A DNA stretch of 64,000 nucleotides from RAM1 sp050247515 (GCA_050247515.1 JBFWUB010000003.1:62001-126000), one strand, 5' to 3'. Positions 8,650 to 17,653 are shown, numbered from the stretch's first letter. Notes: generated by a model from the letters alone, not told the origin. Numbers and translations are program-made.

Positions 8650-9614
8650 CTAGGCGCGCTTGGCCACGGCCGTCCACGACGCGATCTGCGACTTGATCAT
8701 GCCGGTGAAATCGTCCCCCACCACCGGGGTCTTGCGTGCAAACGTCTGCAGGTCGTCCAGGTGCGAAGCGATGTCAGGCTTGGCCAGAATTTCAGGAATG
8801 AGCGACATGAGCTTTTGCGCAATGGGCGCGGGCAGGCCCTTGGGCGCCGACAGGCCCAGCCACTGCGAGCCTGTGAGCGACGGATATCCCAGCTCGGCAA
8901 ACGTGGGAATGTTGGGCAGGGCCGGCAGCCGGGTGGGGGGGACACGGCCAGCGCGCGCACCGTGCCGCCCTTGAGCTGTGCGACGTTGGTGGTGACGGGG
9001 TCAAACACGCTGTCGATCTGGCCGCCGTACAGGTCCTGCATGGCGGGGGCGCTGCCCTGGTAGGGCACATGGTCGTGCTCGGGCGCCGGGCCCTCAATCT
9101 TGAGCAGCTCGCCATACAGGTGGTTGGCCGAGCCGATGCCCGAGGTGCCGTAGCGCACCGGCTTGGTCTTGGCCGCGGCCACATACTGCGCCAGCGTCTG
9201 GTAGGGCGACTGCGGGCGCACCAGCAGCAGCATGGGCGCCTCCACCAGCAGCCCCAGGTGGGTGAAATCGTTCACCGGGTCAAACGGCATGGTCTTGCGG
9301 GTGGCCGTGGCATAGATGTGCACCGACGCGTGGCTGACCAGCAGCGAATAGCCGTCGGGCGCCTGGCGCGACACAAATTCGGTGCCGATCAGCCCGCCTG
9401 CACCGGCCTTGTTGTCCACCACGACCGACTGGCCCAGCGCCTGCCCCAGGTGCGGCGCCATCAGCCGCGCCACCGTGTCCACCAGCCCGCCCGGCGGGTA
9501 CTGCACGTACAGCTTGATCGGCCCGCGCGTGGGCCAGGCGCTTTGCGCGTGGACCCAGGGGGCGCAGAGGGCGGCTGCGCCGGCGGCGGCGGTGAGAAGG
9601 GCGCGACGTTTCAT
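8650..9614 (-). pseudogene. Bug/TctC-family periplasmic receptor with a frameshift
   Basis: The N-terminal part is a typical Bug receptor: signal peptide MKRRALLTAAAGAAALCA, then YPPGGLVDTVARLMAPHLG, VVVDNKAGAGGLIGTEFV, PDGYSLLVSHAS and VRALAVS. At about 8935-8942 (a run of seven C in the coding strand) the frame is lost. The correct C-terminus, beginning TRLPALPNIPTFAELGYPSL and including GLSAPKGLPAPIAQKL, continues one frame over to a TAG at 8650-8652. One missing base in the C run explains this. The uninterrupted frame ends instead in a meaningless Arg/Cys-rich tail to 8697. The start is ATG 9614 with an AAGGAA ribosome-binding site. Such receptors bind carboxylates or aromatic acids; the ligand is unknown. 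Confidence 0.82.
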
Positions 9615-9729
9615 GGTGTTCCTTCAGGTAGTTGGTTGAGCGCATCTGCCTTCGGTGCAATTAGCAGGAGCGGTGCCAGCCATGCACGCTGCCTGCGGCC
9701 TGAAAGCCCTTTAGAATCCCAGTTGCATT

Positions 9730-9803
9730 GCGGGCGTCGTTCAATGGCAGGACCTGAGCTTCCCAAGCTCAAGACGTGGGTTCGATTCCCATCGCCCGCT
9801 CCA
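9730..9803 (+). tRNA. tRNA-Gly (anticodon CCC)
   Basis: A complete cloverleaf: acceptor GCGGGCG pairs with CGCCCGC; D arm GTTC/GGAC; anticodon stem TGAGC/GCTCA with loop TTCCCAA giving anticodon CCC; T arm GTGGG/CCCAT with loop TTCGATT; discriminator T and an encoded CCA at 9801-9803. The gene stands alone. A TAGAAT hexamer at 9712-9717 is a plausible -10 element. It reads GGG glycine codons. Confidence 0.96.
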
Positions 9804-9814
9804 TTCTCCGGCTG

Positions 9815-10177
9815 CTACCCCATCAGCCAGGCCCGCGCAAACTCCTCCTGCCCGGCCTTGAAATACTCGATCTGGAACCTGGCCACGCCGTTCAAAAAGA
9901 ACAGCAGCGCGGTGTCGCGCCAGCGCAGGTCGCCCACGATCGCCATGCGGATCACGTGCTGCTGGATGTAGCGGTCCACGTCGATATCGTCCCAGCTCAC
10001 AAAGGCCTGCAGGTTTTCAAACCCCTCTTCAATCACGGCCAGCACATGCTGTTTGCCATGGGCCTGCATGTGGTCGTGCACCCGGTGCTTGGCGGCGTCT
10101 ACCTCGGCGCGCATCAGCACGCCGCTGGCGTGCAGCACCACCAGCGCGGGCGGTTCAAAGCTGATGTTCACGGTCAT
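9815..10177 (-). CDS. SpoIIAA/STAS-like small protein
   Basis: 120 residues from ATG 10177 (MTVNISFEPPALVVLHASGV). The pattern of an opening strand, KHRVHDHMQAHGKQHVLAVIEEGF, the segment VSWDDIDVDRYIQQHVIRMAIVGD and the closing AQ-like helical end fits the SpoIIAA-like/STAS-related family of uncharacterised bacterial proteins. These are small alpha/beta domains thought to bind lipids or partner proteins; no specific role is known. A longer frame opens at 10261, but its extra 28 residues are low-complexity and overlap the promoter-side sequence. The gene is separated from the LysR gene by 46 bases on the same strand. Confidence 0.65.
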   Translation of the reverse strand: MTVNISFEPPALVVLHASGVLMRAEVDAAKHRVHDHMQAHGKQHVLAVIEEGFENLQAFVSWDDIDVDRYIQQHVIRMAIVGDLRWRDTALLFFLNGVARFQIEYFKAGQEEFARAWLMG

Positions 10178-10223
10178 GGGTTGGATGCTATCAAGCCAAT
10201 GGGCTGCGGCACGCGCCGGTTGG

Positions 10224-11147
10224 TCAGGAAAACCGCCGCGCCTTGAGCCGGCCGTTCTCAATGAGCCTGTCGATCAGCTCCAGCAGCGTTGCGCGCACGG
10301 CTTCGGCCGCGGGGCTCAGGGCCTGGTCCACCATCCACACCAGTGATTGCGTGCGTTCAATGACAGGCTGGGTGATCTCGCGGGCCACCACGCCAGCGGC
10401 AGCCGGGTCGGCAAATGCATTGCGCGACATGACGGCGCAAGCCAGGCCCTCGGCCACCACGCGGCGCAGCAGTTCGGAGTTGTTGAGCTCGTAGCGGATA
10501 CTGAGCTGGCAGTTCAGGTCCATCGCCGTGCGCTCGACCATGCGGCGCAGGTCATGGGCACGGTCCGGCGCCACCAGGGGCCTGTCGCCGATGTCGGCAA
10601 ACGCGATGGGTGTGGCGTCGGCGCCCACCAGTTCGGGCCGGCCAAACAGGCAAAAAGTTTCCTGGAACACGGGGATGGCCTGCAGGCGCGGCAGCTCGTG
10701 CGCTGTGGGCAGCAGTGCCAGTTCCACGCTGCGTGCCTCGACCATGGACTGCGCCTCGCGCGACATGCCGGTGGTCAGCTGCAGGCGAACCTGGGGCGCA
10801 CGCTCGGACAGCAACTGAAACAGCGGAGCCGTCAGCACCGGCGCGACCGAGCCCACGATGCACACGCTGACGTTGCCGCGCGGGTGCGTGGACGCATCGC
10901 GCACGTCATCGCGCAGGCGGTCCATCTGACGCAGGATGGATGTGGCGCGCTCCAGCAGGCGCTGGCCTTCGGCCGTGGGCCGTACGCCGCGCGCGTGGCG
11001 TTCCAGCAGCGGCACGCCCAGCTCCTCCTCCATCGCGGCGATGTGGTGGCTCAGGGCGGGCTGGGCAATGTGCAGCGTGCTGGCTGCCGTGGTGATGTTG
11101 CCGGTGCGTGCGATCTCGACGAAGTACTTGAGCTGGCGGGGGGTCAT
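10224..11147 (-). CDS. LysR-family transcriptional regulator (NAC/CynR-like)
   Basis: 307 residues with a standard N-terminal winged helix-turn-helix (MTPRQLKYFVEIARTGNITT, then IAQPALSHHIAAMEEELGVP, LLERHARGVRPTAEG) and a substrate-binding co-inducer domain (VSVCIVGSVAPVLTAPLFQLL, VELALLPTAHELPRLQ). It is the last gene of a three-gene run on the minus strand (Bug receptor, sulfatase, regulator), with only 9 bases between it and the sulfatase. It probably controls that operon, perhaps through the palindrome at 13652-13688. The inducer is unknown. Confidence 0.88.
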   Translation of the reverse strand: MTPRQLKYFVEIARTGNITTAASTLHIAQPALSHHIAAMEEELGVPLLERHARGVRPTAEGQRLLERATSILRQMDRLRDDVRDASTHPRGNVSVCIVGSVAPVLTAPLFQLLSERAPQVRLQLTTGMSREAQSMVEARSVELALLPTAHELPRLQAIPVFQETFCLFGRPELVGADATPIAFADIGDRPLVAPDRAHDLRRMVERTAMDLNCQLSIRYELNNSELLRRVVAEGLACAVMSRNAFADPAAAGVVAREITQPVIERTQSLVWMVDQALSPAAEAVRATLLELIDRLIENGRLKARRFS

Positions 11148-11156
11148 CCCGCCACT

Positions 11157-12608
11157 CTACCCCGCGGCCAGCACGCTGCGGGGCACAGGGGTGGCGCCGC
11201 TGGCACCCATGGTGGCCGCCACTTGCACGCCACCCAGCCGCGCAATCATGGCGCGCTGGTTGTGTTTGGCCTGCGCATCCACGGCCTCGGGGTCGCAGAT
11301 GGCGCGCAGTTCGGCCTCCATGCGGCGCACCGTGTCCGCGTGTTGCGCTTGGCCCGCCAGGTCATGCAGTTCCTCGGGGTCGGCCTGCAGGTCAAACAGC
11401 TCGGGGCGATGGCCCACGTAGTAATGAAACTTCCAGCGCCCCTTGCGCAGCATGAAGCCGGCGGAATTGCTGCCGGCCGCGTGGTATTCGCTGAACACCA
11501 CACGCTCGGGCTCGTCTGGTGCACCGGCCAGTGTGAGCAGCGAGCGGCCCGGCCGGCCGGTCATCTCCGGCGCCGGGTCGATGCCTGTTGCCTGCAGGAT
11601 GGTCGGGAAAAGGTCGAGCAGGTCGACCGGCGTTTCGCGTGTGCCTACGGGCACACCCGGTCCGGCGACGATCATGGGCACGCACACGCTTTCCTGGTAG
11701 AGAGTGGATTTGCCCCACAGCCCGCGTGTGCCCAGGTTGTCGCCATGGTCAGACGTATAGACCAGCGTGGTGTTGTCTTGCAGCCCCGCCTCGCGCAGCG
11801 CGTGGGTGATCGCGCCGATGTTGCTGTCCAGAAAACTGCACAAGCCGTAATAGGCAGCGAAGGCGCGCAGGCGCTCTTCGGGGCTGTGGAACTCTTCTTC
11901 ATTGCGGCCAAATTCGGCGTACTGCTGCACCCAGGGGTGGCGCTGGTAGCCGTCGGCGGGTTGCAGCTTGGGTACGGGCAAGCCGTCAAGCGGGTACAGG
12001 TCGAAAAATTCGGGCGGCGCCACCAGCGGGAAATGCGGCGCCACCAGGCCCACGTACAGCATGAAGGGTTCGGGGCGGTTGCCCGCATCGCGGATCCAGT
12101 CCACCGCGCGCGCCGTTACCTCGCGGTCATAGGCTGTATAGGCCGATTCACCGCTGCCGATGTGCTCGCCCAGCATGCGTTTGCTGCGGGGTGTGGACAC
12201 ATAAGGGTCGCGTATGGATGCCCACACCATGCCATGCCCGCCCACCACATGCATGGGTATGTGCTCACGGTCAAAGCCCGCGGGGTCTTCTTCGGCGCGG
12301 TAGTGCAGCTTGCCGATGCTTTCCACGCGAACCTGTTCGCGCTGCAGCACATGGCCCCAGCCGCGCGGGTCACCGTGGTACGGCATGGCGTTGTCCCAGT
12401 GGCCGGTCTGGTGCACGCGCAGTCCCGTGGCAAAGGCAGCGCGCGCAGGCACGCAGATGGGGCTGGGGGTGTAAGCGTTGACAAAGCGCGTGCCGCGTGC
12501 AGCCAGTGCGTCCAGGTGCGGGGTTTGCACCAAGGGGTGGCCCGCGCATCGCATGATGCGCGGGTCGTGTTCGTCGGACATCACGACGATGACGTTGCGC
12601 CGGGTCAT
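11157..12608 (-). CDS. Type I sulfatase (arylsulfatase/choline-sulfatase-like hydrolase)
   Basis: 483 residues. The N-terminus has the metal-binding MSDEHDPR motif and the formylglycine signature C-x-P-x-R at residue 52 (ICVPARAAFATG), so the enzyme is expected to need oxidation of Cys52 by a formylglycine-generating or anaerobic maturation enzyme, neither of which is in this window. Further metal and active-site blocks are GKLHYRAE, TSDHGDNLGTRGLWGKSTLY and the C-terminal KGRWKFHYYV. No signal peptide is visible, so it is probably cytoplasmic. The gene begins 6 bases after the Bug receptor, which suggests that the receptor imports a sulfate ester for this enzyme. Choline sulfatase is one possibility but is not shown. 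Confidence 0.85.
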   Translation of the reverse strand: MTRRNVIVVMSDEHDPRIMRCAGHPLVQTPHLDALAARGTRFVNAYTPSPICVPARAAFATGLRVHQTGHWDNAMPYHGDPRGWGHVLQREQVRVESIGKLHYRAEEDPAGFDREHIPMHVVGGHGMVWASIRDPYVSTPRSKRMLGEHIGSGESAYTAYDREVTARAVDWIRDAGNRPEPFMLYVGLVAPHFPLVAPPEFFDLYPLDGLPVPKLQPADGYQRHPWVQQYAEFGRNEEEFHSPEERLRAFAAYYGLCSFLDSNIGAITHALREAGLQDNTTLVYTSDHGDNLGTRGLWGKSTLYQESVCVPMIVAGPGVPVGTRETPVDLLDLFPTILQATGIDPAPEMTGRPGRSLLTLAGAPDEPERVVFSEYHAAGSNSAGFMLRKGRWKFHYYVGHRPELFDLQADPEELHDLAGQAQHADTVRRMEAELRAICDPEAVDAQAKHNQRAMIARLGGVQVAATMGASGATPVPRSVLAAG

Positions 12609-12614
12609 GGGTGC

Positions 12615-13595
12615 TCATTCCTCCGGGGTATAGCCGGCGGCCTTGACCACTTTTGCCCAGCGCGCGTGGCCTGCGCGCACCTCGCGGTCCAGCGCGTCTG
12701 CCGCCATGACCTGCGGCTCGTATTCGGCCTTGCGCAACAGGCCCTGGACTTTGGGTGTCTGCACCGCCGAGGTGATGGCCTGGTTGAGTTGCGCCACCTG
12801 GGCGGCCGGTGTGCCGGCCCGCGCAAAGAACGCAAAGCTTTCGGTCACCACCAGGTCGGGATAGCCCGCTGACTTGAAGGTGGGAACGCCGGGCAAGGCG
12901 GGGTTGGGATTGGCCTCAGAGATGGCCAGGATGCGCAGCTTGCCGCTTTGGTGCATGGACAGCAGGTTGGGCGTGGTGGTGATGACAGCCGGCAACACCC
13001 CACTGACGGCATCGGTCAGCGCGGCGGAGCCGCCTTTGTATGCCACATGGGTCAGCTGCAGGTTGGCGTCCCTGGCCAGCATGGCCCCCAGAAAGTGCAT
13101 GGCCGTGCCGGCACCGGGCGTGCCATAAGCGGCCATGGCGGGGTTGCGCTGGGCCATGGCCACGTAGTCGGCCAGCGTTTTGGCGGGGCTGTTGGCGCCC
13201 ACCGCCAGGGCAAAGCTCATGCTGCTGGCGGTGGCAATGCCCGCCATGTCCTTGAGCGGGTCGTACCGGATTGATTTCACGACGTGGGGATACAGCGTCA
13301 GCCCGCCCATCGGCATCATGATGAGCGTGGTGCCGTCGGCCGGCAGGTTCATGAGCGCCTCAATGGCCAGCCGTCCGGCCGCGCCGGCCTTGTTTTCGAC
13401 AATGGCGGTGTAGCCCGATTCGCGCAGGCTGTCGGCCAGGATGCGGGCCACGGTGTCTGCCGCGCCGCCGGGGGCGTAGCCCACCAGGATCCTGAGCGTC
13501 TTGCCCTGTGCCAGCGACATGCGTGGCAGGGGCACAAGCGCGGCTGCGCCCAACTGGGCGGCGAATACGGCAAAGCCGCGGCAGGTGGTGGGCAT
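12615..13595 (-). CDS. Bug/TctC-family periplasmic solute receptor
   Basis: 326 residues from ATG 13595, chosen because AGGAGA lies 7 bases upstream and the protein then starts with a signal peptide (MPTTCRGFAVFAAQLGAAAL). Family blocks: RILVGYAPGGAADTVARILA, YTAIVENKAGAAGRLAIEAL, DGTTLIMMPMGGLTLYP, AYGTPGAGTAMHFLG, LPGVPTFKSAGYPDL. It belongs to the tripartite tricarboxylate transporter receptors, but no membrane subunits lie nearby, so it is an orphan receptor, as is common in Burkholderiales. Its neighbours suggest a sulfated ligand. A longer frame from 13679 would run through the palindrome at 13652-13688 and is rejected. Confidence 0.9.
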   Translation of the reverse strand: MPTTCRGFAVFAAQLGAAALVPLPRMSLAQGKTLRILVGYAPGGAADTVARILADSLRESGYTAIVENKAGAAGRLAIEALMNLPADGTTLIMMPMGGLTLYPHVVKSIRYDPLKDMAGIATASSMSFALAVGANSPAKTLADYVAMAQRNPAMAAYGTPGAGTAMHFLGAMLARDANLQLTHVAYKGGSAALTDAVSGVLPAVITTTPNLLSMHQSGKLRILAISEANPNPALPGVPTFKSAGYPDLVVTESFAFFARAGTPAAQVAQLNQAITSAVQTPKVQGLLRKAEYEPQVMAADALDREVRAGHARWAKVVKAAGYTPEE

Positions 13596-13651
13596 GTCTT
13601 GTCTCCTGGCTTTTTTGACCATGGTGGCCTTTGGCTGAGTGTGGGCGAACG

Positions 13652-13688
13652 GGCTTTGGCAAGGAAATACTGTTTCCATGCCAAAGCC
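13652..13688. promoter_or_regulatory. 37-base near-perfect palindrome between divergent genes
   Basis: Arms GGCTTTGGCAAGGAAA and TTTCCATGCCAAAGCC pair at 15 of 16 positions around a 5-base centre (TACTG). It lies 57 bases upstream of the Bug receptor start and 93 bases upstream of the divergent NTF2-like gene. The position and symmetry fit an operator, possibly for the LysR protein encoded two genes downstream. The sequence could also fold as an RNA hairpin. There is no direct evidence of binding. Confidence 0.55.
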
Positions 13689-13780
13689 ATGCAGAAAACC
13701 TGATGACTCACCCGCCGCTGGTGACAGGTTCTGACAGGCGTAGCCGCGAACCTGAGGTCACCCGACAAAAGGAGACCCGC

Positions 13781-14254
13781 ATGGCCCACCGCACTCCCCA
13801 ACAAGACCTGGCCGACCTGCGCGCCCTGAACGCGCGGTTCATCCACAACTTCGTGACCAACGACGTGCCCTCGCACAGCGCCATCACGCACCCGCGCTTC
13901 ATGTGCATCAGCCCCCGGGGCCAGCGGCAAAGCCGCGACGATTACCTGCGCGACTGGGCCCATGGCTTTGACCCGGACGTCATCATTTACTGGGACCTGC
14001 GCGACGAAGACATCGCGCTGTTTGGCGACGTGGCACTGGTGCGCGCCACCAACAAATATGTGCGCGTGACCGACGGCAATGCGGTCACCGGCATGACGGC
14101 CTATACCGACACCTACATCCACGAAGACGGCCGCTGGCTGTGCATCCAGGCGCAGCTCACCGCCGTGGCCATGGAGCACTGGCCAGGCGATGACACCATC
14201 GTTGACACCTGGCTGCGCGGCGTGCTGCAGCCCCATCCTGCAGGACAGGCCTAA
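13781..14254 (+). CDS. NTF2-like/SnoaL-like (DUF4440-type) protein
   Basis: 157 residues from ATG 13781, with AAGGAGA 7 bases upstream. The opening helix DLADLRALNARFIHNFVTND, the segment FMCISPRGQRQSRDDYLRDW and the strands FGDVALVRATNKYVRVTDG and YTDTYIHEDGRWLCIQAQ follow the NTF2-like cone fold used by SnoaL-type and ketosteroid-isomerase-like proteins. The member could be an enzyme or a binding protein. It diverges from the Bug receptor-sulfatase-LysR operon and may be co-regulated with it. The exact activity is unknown. Confidence 0.7.
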   Translation: MAHRTPQQDLADLRALNARFIHNFVTNDVPSHSAITHPRFMCISPRGQRQSRDDYLRDWAHGFDPDVIIYWDLRDEDIALFGDVALVRATNKYVRVTDGNAVTGMTAYTDTYIHEDGRWLCIQAQLTAVAMEHWPGDDTIVDTWLRGVLQPHPAGQA

Positions 14255-14378
14255 ACGTAACGCCTTGTTACCCGTACGCCGGATTCATTCGGCTTTGGTA
14301 CCCTAGGGCCACACAGACCAGAGGGTGAGGCCCCAAATTTTCCTGACCTTTCAACCAGCCGGCTTTGGGGCCGCTGTC

Positions 14379-16142
14379 ATGCGGATCGTTCTGGCCGGCT
14401 TCATCGGCCTGTTTTCCTGTCTGGCGTGGGCGGCGCAGCCGCCCGAGCTGCGTTTGAGCGCCGACGCGCCGCGCGTGAACCTCACCCTGCACATGGCGGC
14501 GCAGCGTTTGCCCGCCAGCACCCCGCTGGACCTGGACCAGGTTTGGGACGATGCGCCAGACCAGCCCCTGCTGGAGCCGTCCCCGCGCTGGCAAAGCAGC
14601 CCGGGTACGCGCCTGGTGGGGCGCGTGGTGCTGCAGGGCGCCGGCGCGCCCGGCACCTACGTCGTGCATGTGCCCACCGCCTGGTTCGACCAGGTGCAGG
14701 TCTGGCAGCGCGAGCCCGGCAGTGCCTGGGCCAGCGCGCTGGCCGGTGACCGGGTGGCGCTGTCGCGCTGGCCGTTTGTCAGCCAGAACCCGGCATTCGT
14801 GGTGAACGTGGGGGCCGCGCCCGTGCATCTGATGGTGGTGATGGAAAACGAAGCCACTTCGCGCGCACCGGTCTGGCTGGCCACCGATGCGGCCTACCGG
14901 GAGACCCAGCTGCGCCAGTCCAACCTGTCCGGCATGATCATGGGCCTGGGCCTGATGGTGGTGGTGGTCACGGTGCTGGGCGCCGCGTTGCAGCGCCGCC
15001 GCGCCAGCGTGCTGCTGGCCGGCGTGGCCAGCTGGGTGTTCATGACGGTGATCAGCCTGAATGGCTATATGGCGGTGTGGTTCACGCCCGAATGGCCCGC
15101 CCTCAATGACGCGAGCAAGCAGTTCACCGGCGTGATGATGTCGGCGCTGATGTTCGCGCTGACGGCCGAGGCGCTGGACCAGCGCTACCTCACGCGTGTC
15201 GAGCGCTGGGCCAAGCTGGCGGTGCCGTGCCTCGTGCTGCTGTACGCGGTGGCACAGGCACTGTGGCTGCCCGGTGCCTGGCGGCTGCCGGCGGCGGCCG
15301 TGCTGACGCTGGCCACGCTGGCGGCCAGCATGGTGATGTGCGGCTTGAGCGTGCTGCGCGGCGGGCGCTATGTGCGCTGGATCATGGCTGCGCTGGGCTG
15401 CTATGCGCTGGCGGTGACCATTGTGTACACCCCCTTTGACTTCGTGGCCGGGCTGGATGTGCGCGCGGCTGCGGTGGGTGTGCTGCTGTTTGCCAGCATG
15501 CTGGTGTTCTATCACGCGCTGTTCCTGCGCGAACGCTATGGGCGCGATGTGCTAGGCCGCGCGGCGGTCACCGGCAACCGGGATCCGTTGACCGCGCTGC
15601 TGTCCTACCAGGGCTTCCAGCTCGCCTATGACGAAGCCCTGCTTCGCCAGGGCGCGGGTGAACGGCAGACGCCGGTGATGATGTTCCTGCTGCCGGGGCT
15701 GGAGCAAAGCGCGGTGGACCATGGCTTTGTGCTGACCGAGCGGGTCGTGGTGCGGTTTGCCGCAAGCCTGCAGGGTGTGCTGGGCGATTCCTGGTCCATC
15801 GCGCGCATCAGCAAGACGCGCTTTGCCTGCATTGGCATGGGTGACGCGCGTGGCGCCGATGTGCTGGCGGTGGCCACGCAGGTGCTGGCCAGCTGCGCGC
15901 GCATGTCCGACGTGATCGGGCCGGTGACAGACTTTGATCTGCGCATTGCCTGTACACAGCGCTGGCTGGCACCCGCTGGGCTCAAGGCCCTGCTGGGTGC
16001 GCTGGAGGAAGCCTGCCATGCATTGACGCCGCCCAAGCGCATTGCGCTGGTGAATGAATCTCGCGGGCGCAGCGGCAACAGCGGCAGCGGCAACAGCGGC
16101 ACGCATTCGCGCGGCAGCAGCTCCGCAGGGCACAGCGGCTAG
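14379..16142 (+). CDS. 7TMR-DISM membrane sensor with degenerate GGDEF domain
   Basis: 587 residues from ATG 14379, giving a clean signal sequence (MRIVLAGFIGLFSCLAWAA). Residues up to about 180 form a periplasmic beta-rich ligand domain (GTRLVGRVVLQGAG, TYVVHVPTAWFDQVQVW), followed by about seven membrane segments from SGMIMGLGLMVVVVTVLGAA to VLLFASMLVFYHALFL. A C-terminal domain starts like a GGDEF domain (RDPLTALLSYQGFQLAY), but the place of the GGDEF motif reads RISKTRFACIG, so diguanylate cyclase activity is unlikely. The tail is a Ser/Gly/Asn-rich low-complexity stretch of about 30 residues. A frame from 14325 adds 18 residues before the signal sequence and is rejected. Confidence 0.75.
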   Translation: MRIVLAGFIGLFSCLAWAAQPPELRLSADAPRVNLTLHMAAQRLPASTPLDLDQVWDDAPDQPLLEPSPRWQSSPGTRLVGRVVLQGAGAPGTYVVHVPTAWFDQVQVWQREPGSAWASALAGDRVALSRWPFVSQNPAFVVNVGAAPVHLMVVMENEATSRAPVWLATDAAYRETQLRQSNLSGMIMGLGLMVVVVTVLGAALQRRRASVLLAGVASWVFMTVISLNGYMAVWFTPEWPALNDASKQFTGVMMSALMFALTAEALDQRYLTRVERWAKLAVPCLVLLYAVAQALWLPGAWRLPAAAVLTLATLAASMVMCGLSVLRGGRYVRWIMAALGCYALAVTIVYTPFDFVAGLDVRAAAVGVLLFASMLVFYHALFLRERYGRDVLGRAAVTGNRDPLTALLSYQGFQLAYDEALLRQGAGERQTPVMMFLLPGLEQSAVDHGFVLTERVVVRFAASLQGVLGDSWSIARISKTRFACIGMGDARGADVLAVATQVLASCARMSDVIGPVTDFDLRIACTQRWLAPAGLKALLGALEEACHALTPPKRIALVNESRGRSGNSGSGNSGTHSRGSSSAGHSG

Positions 16143-16168
16143 CCCGGCAGGGCAATGGCAGCCCTGGC

Positions 16169-17653
16169 TTATTTCAGGATGTCGCCCATGCAGAGGTACT
16201 TCATCTCCACATATTCATCCATGCCGTGGCTTGAGCCCTCGCGGCCCAGGCCGCTTTGCTTGACGCCGCCAAAGGGCACATGCTCGGTGGCGATGATGCC
16301 CACGTTGATGCCCACCATGCCGTACTCCAGCGCCTCGCTCACGCGAAAGATGCGCCCCACGTCACGGCTGTAGAAATAGCTGGCCAGGCCGAATTCGGTG
16401 TTGTTGGCCGCGTCAATGGCCTCCTGCTCGGTCGAAAAGCGGAACACCGGCGCGAAGGGCCCGAAGGTTTCCTCGCGGGCGCAGAGCATGTCGGCCGTGG
16501 CGTCGGCGATCACGGTGGGCTCAAAGAACTGGCCCTGCAGCTTTTTGCCGCCGGCCATGAGCTTGCCACCCTTGCCCAGGGCGTCGGCCACGTGGCGCTG
16601 CACCTTCTGCACGGCAGCGTCCTCGATCAGCGGGCCCTGCACCACGCCGTCTTCAAAGCCATTGCCCACCTTCAGGGCCTTGACCCTGGCGGCAAACTTT
16701 TCAACGAACGCGTCGTACACGCCGTCCTGCACATAAATGCGGTTGGCGCACACGCAGGTCTGCCCGGCGTTGCGGTACTTGCTGGCCATGGCGCCTTCCA
16801 CGGCGCTGTCGATGTCGGCGTCGTCAAACACGATGAAGGGTGCGTTGCCGCCCAGCTCCAGGGCCAGCTTCTTGACCGTGGGCGCGCTTTGCGCCATGAG
16901 GATGCGGCCAACCTCGGTGCTGCCGGTAAAACTGATGTGGCGTACCACGTCGCTGGCGCAGAACACCTTGCCCACGGCAATGCTGTTGGCGCCGTCGGCG
17001 GTCAGCAGGTTGAGCACGCCCGCGGGAATGCCCGCGCGCAGGGCCAGCTCCGCCGCGGCCAGCGCCGTCAGCGGCGTCAGCTCGGCTGGCTTGATCACCA
17101 CCGGGCAGCCAGCGGCCAGGGCAGGGGCGACCTTGCGCGTGATCATGGCCAGCGGGAAGTTCCACGGCGTGATGGCCGCGCACACGCCGATGGGCTGGCG
17201 CACCACCAGCAGGCGGCGGTTGTTGTCAAACTGCGGCAGGGTCTCACCGTTGACGCGCTTGGCTTCCTCGGCGTACCACTCCACAAAGCTTGCGCCGTAG
17301 GCCACTTCGCCCTTGGCCTCGGCAAAGGGCTTGCCCTGCTCGGCCGTCATGATGCGGCCCAGATCGTCCTGGTTCGCCATCAACAGGTCAAACCACTTGC
17401 GCAGGATGATGCTGCGCTCCTTGGCGGTCTTGTTGCGCCAGGCCGGCCAGGCGGCATTGGCCGCGGCAATGGCCAGCTCGGCGTCTTTCGGCCCCAGGTT
17501 GGCCACGTCCACCAGCTTGGCGCCGGTGGCCGGGTCGTTCACGTCAAACCGGGCCGCGGCCGCGCCCTTGACCCACTGGCCATTGATCAGTGCGTCGGTC
17601 TTGAGCAGGGTCGGGTCCTTCAGCAGGGCCAGGGGGGAGGTCTTCATGTCCAT
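16169..17653 (-). CDS. gabD: NAD(P)-dependent succinate-semialdehyde dehydrogenase
   Basis: 494 residues, an aldehyde dehydrogenase of the GabD type: oxidises succinate semialdehyde to succinate in the last step of 4-aminobutyrate breakdown. Conserved blocks are PWNFPLAMITRKVAPALAAG, the cofactor loop FTGSTEVGRILM, the catalytic glutamate in LELGGNAPFIVFDDAD and the catalytic cysteine in NAGQTCVCANRIY. The C-terminal LGREGSSHGMDEYVEMKYLC is characteristic of GabD rather than of betaine aldehyde dehydrogenases. The start is ATG 17653 with GGAGA upstream. It is a single gene, convergent with the 7TM sensor. The palindrome at 17675-17698 is a likely control site. Confidence 0.92.
   Translation of the reverse strand: MDMKTSPLALLKDPTLLKTDALINGQWVKGAAAARFDVNDPATGAKLVDVANLGPKDAELAIAAANAAWPAWRNKTAKERSIILRKWFDLLMANQDDLGRIMTAEQGKPFAEAKGEVAYGASFVEWYAEEAKRVNGETLPQFDNNRRLLVVRQPIGVCAAITPWNFPLAMITRKVAPALAAGCPVVIKPAELTPLTALAAAELALRAGIPAGVLNLLTADGANSIAVGKVFCASDVVRHISFTGSTEVGRILMAQSAPTVKKLALELGGNAPFIVFDDADIDSAVEGAMASKYRNAGQTCVCANRIYVQDGVYDAFVEKFAARVKALKVGNGFEDGVVQGPLIEDAAVQKVQRHVADALGKGGKLMAGGKKLQGQFFEPTVIADATADMLCAREETFGPFAPVFRFSTEQEAIDAANNTEFGLASYFYSRDVGRIFRVSEALEYGMVGINVGIIATEHVPFGGVKQSGLGREGSSHGMDEYVEMKYLCMGDILK

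Noticed and set aside
13596..13679. Upstream extension of the Bug receptor frame
   Set aside because: The extra residues pass through the palindrome, lack a ribosome-binding site and would bury the signal peptide.
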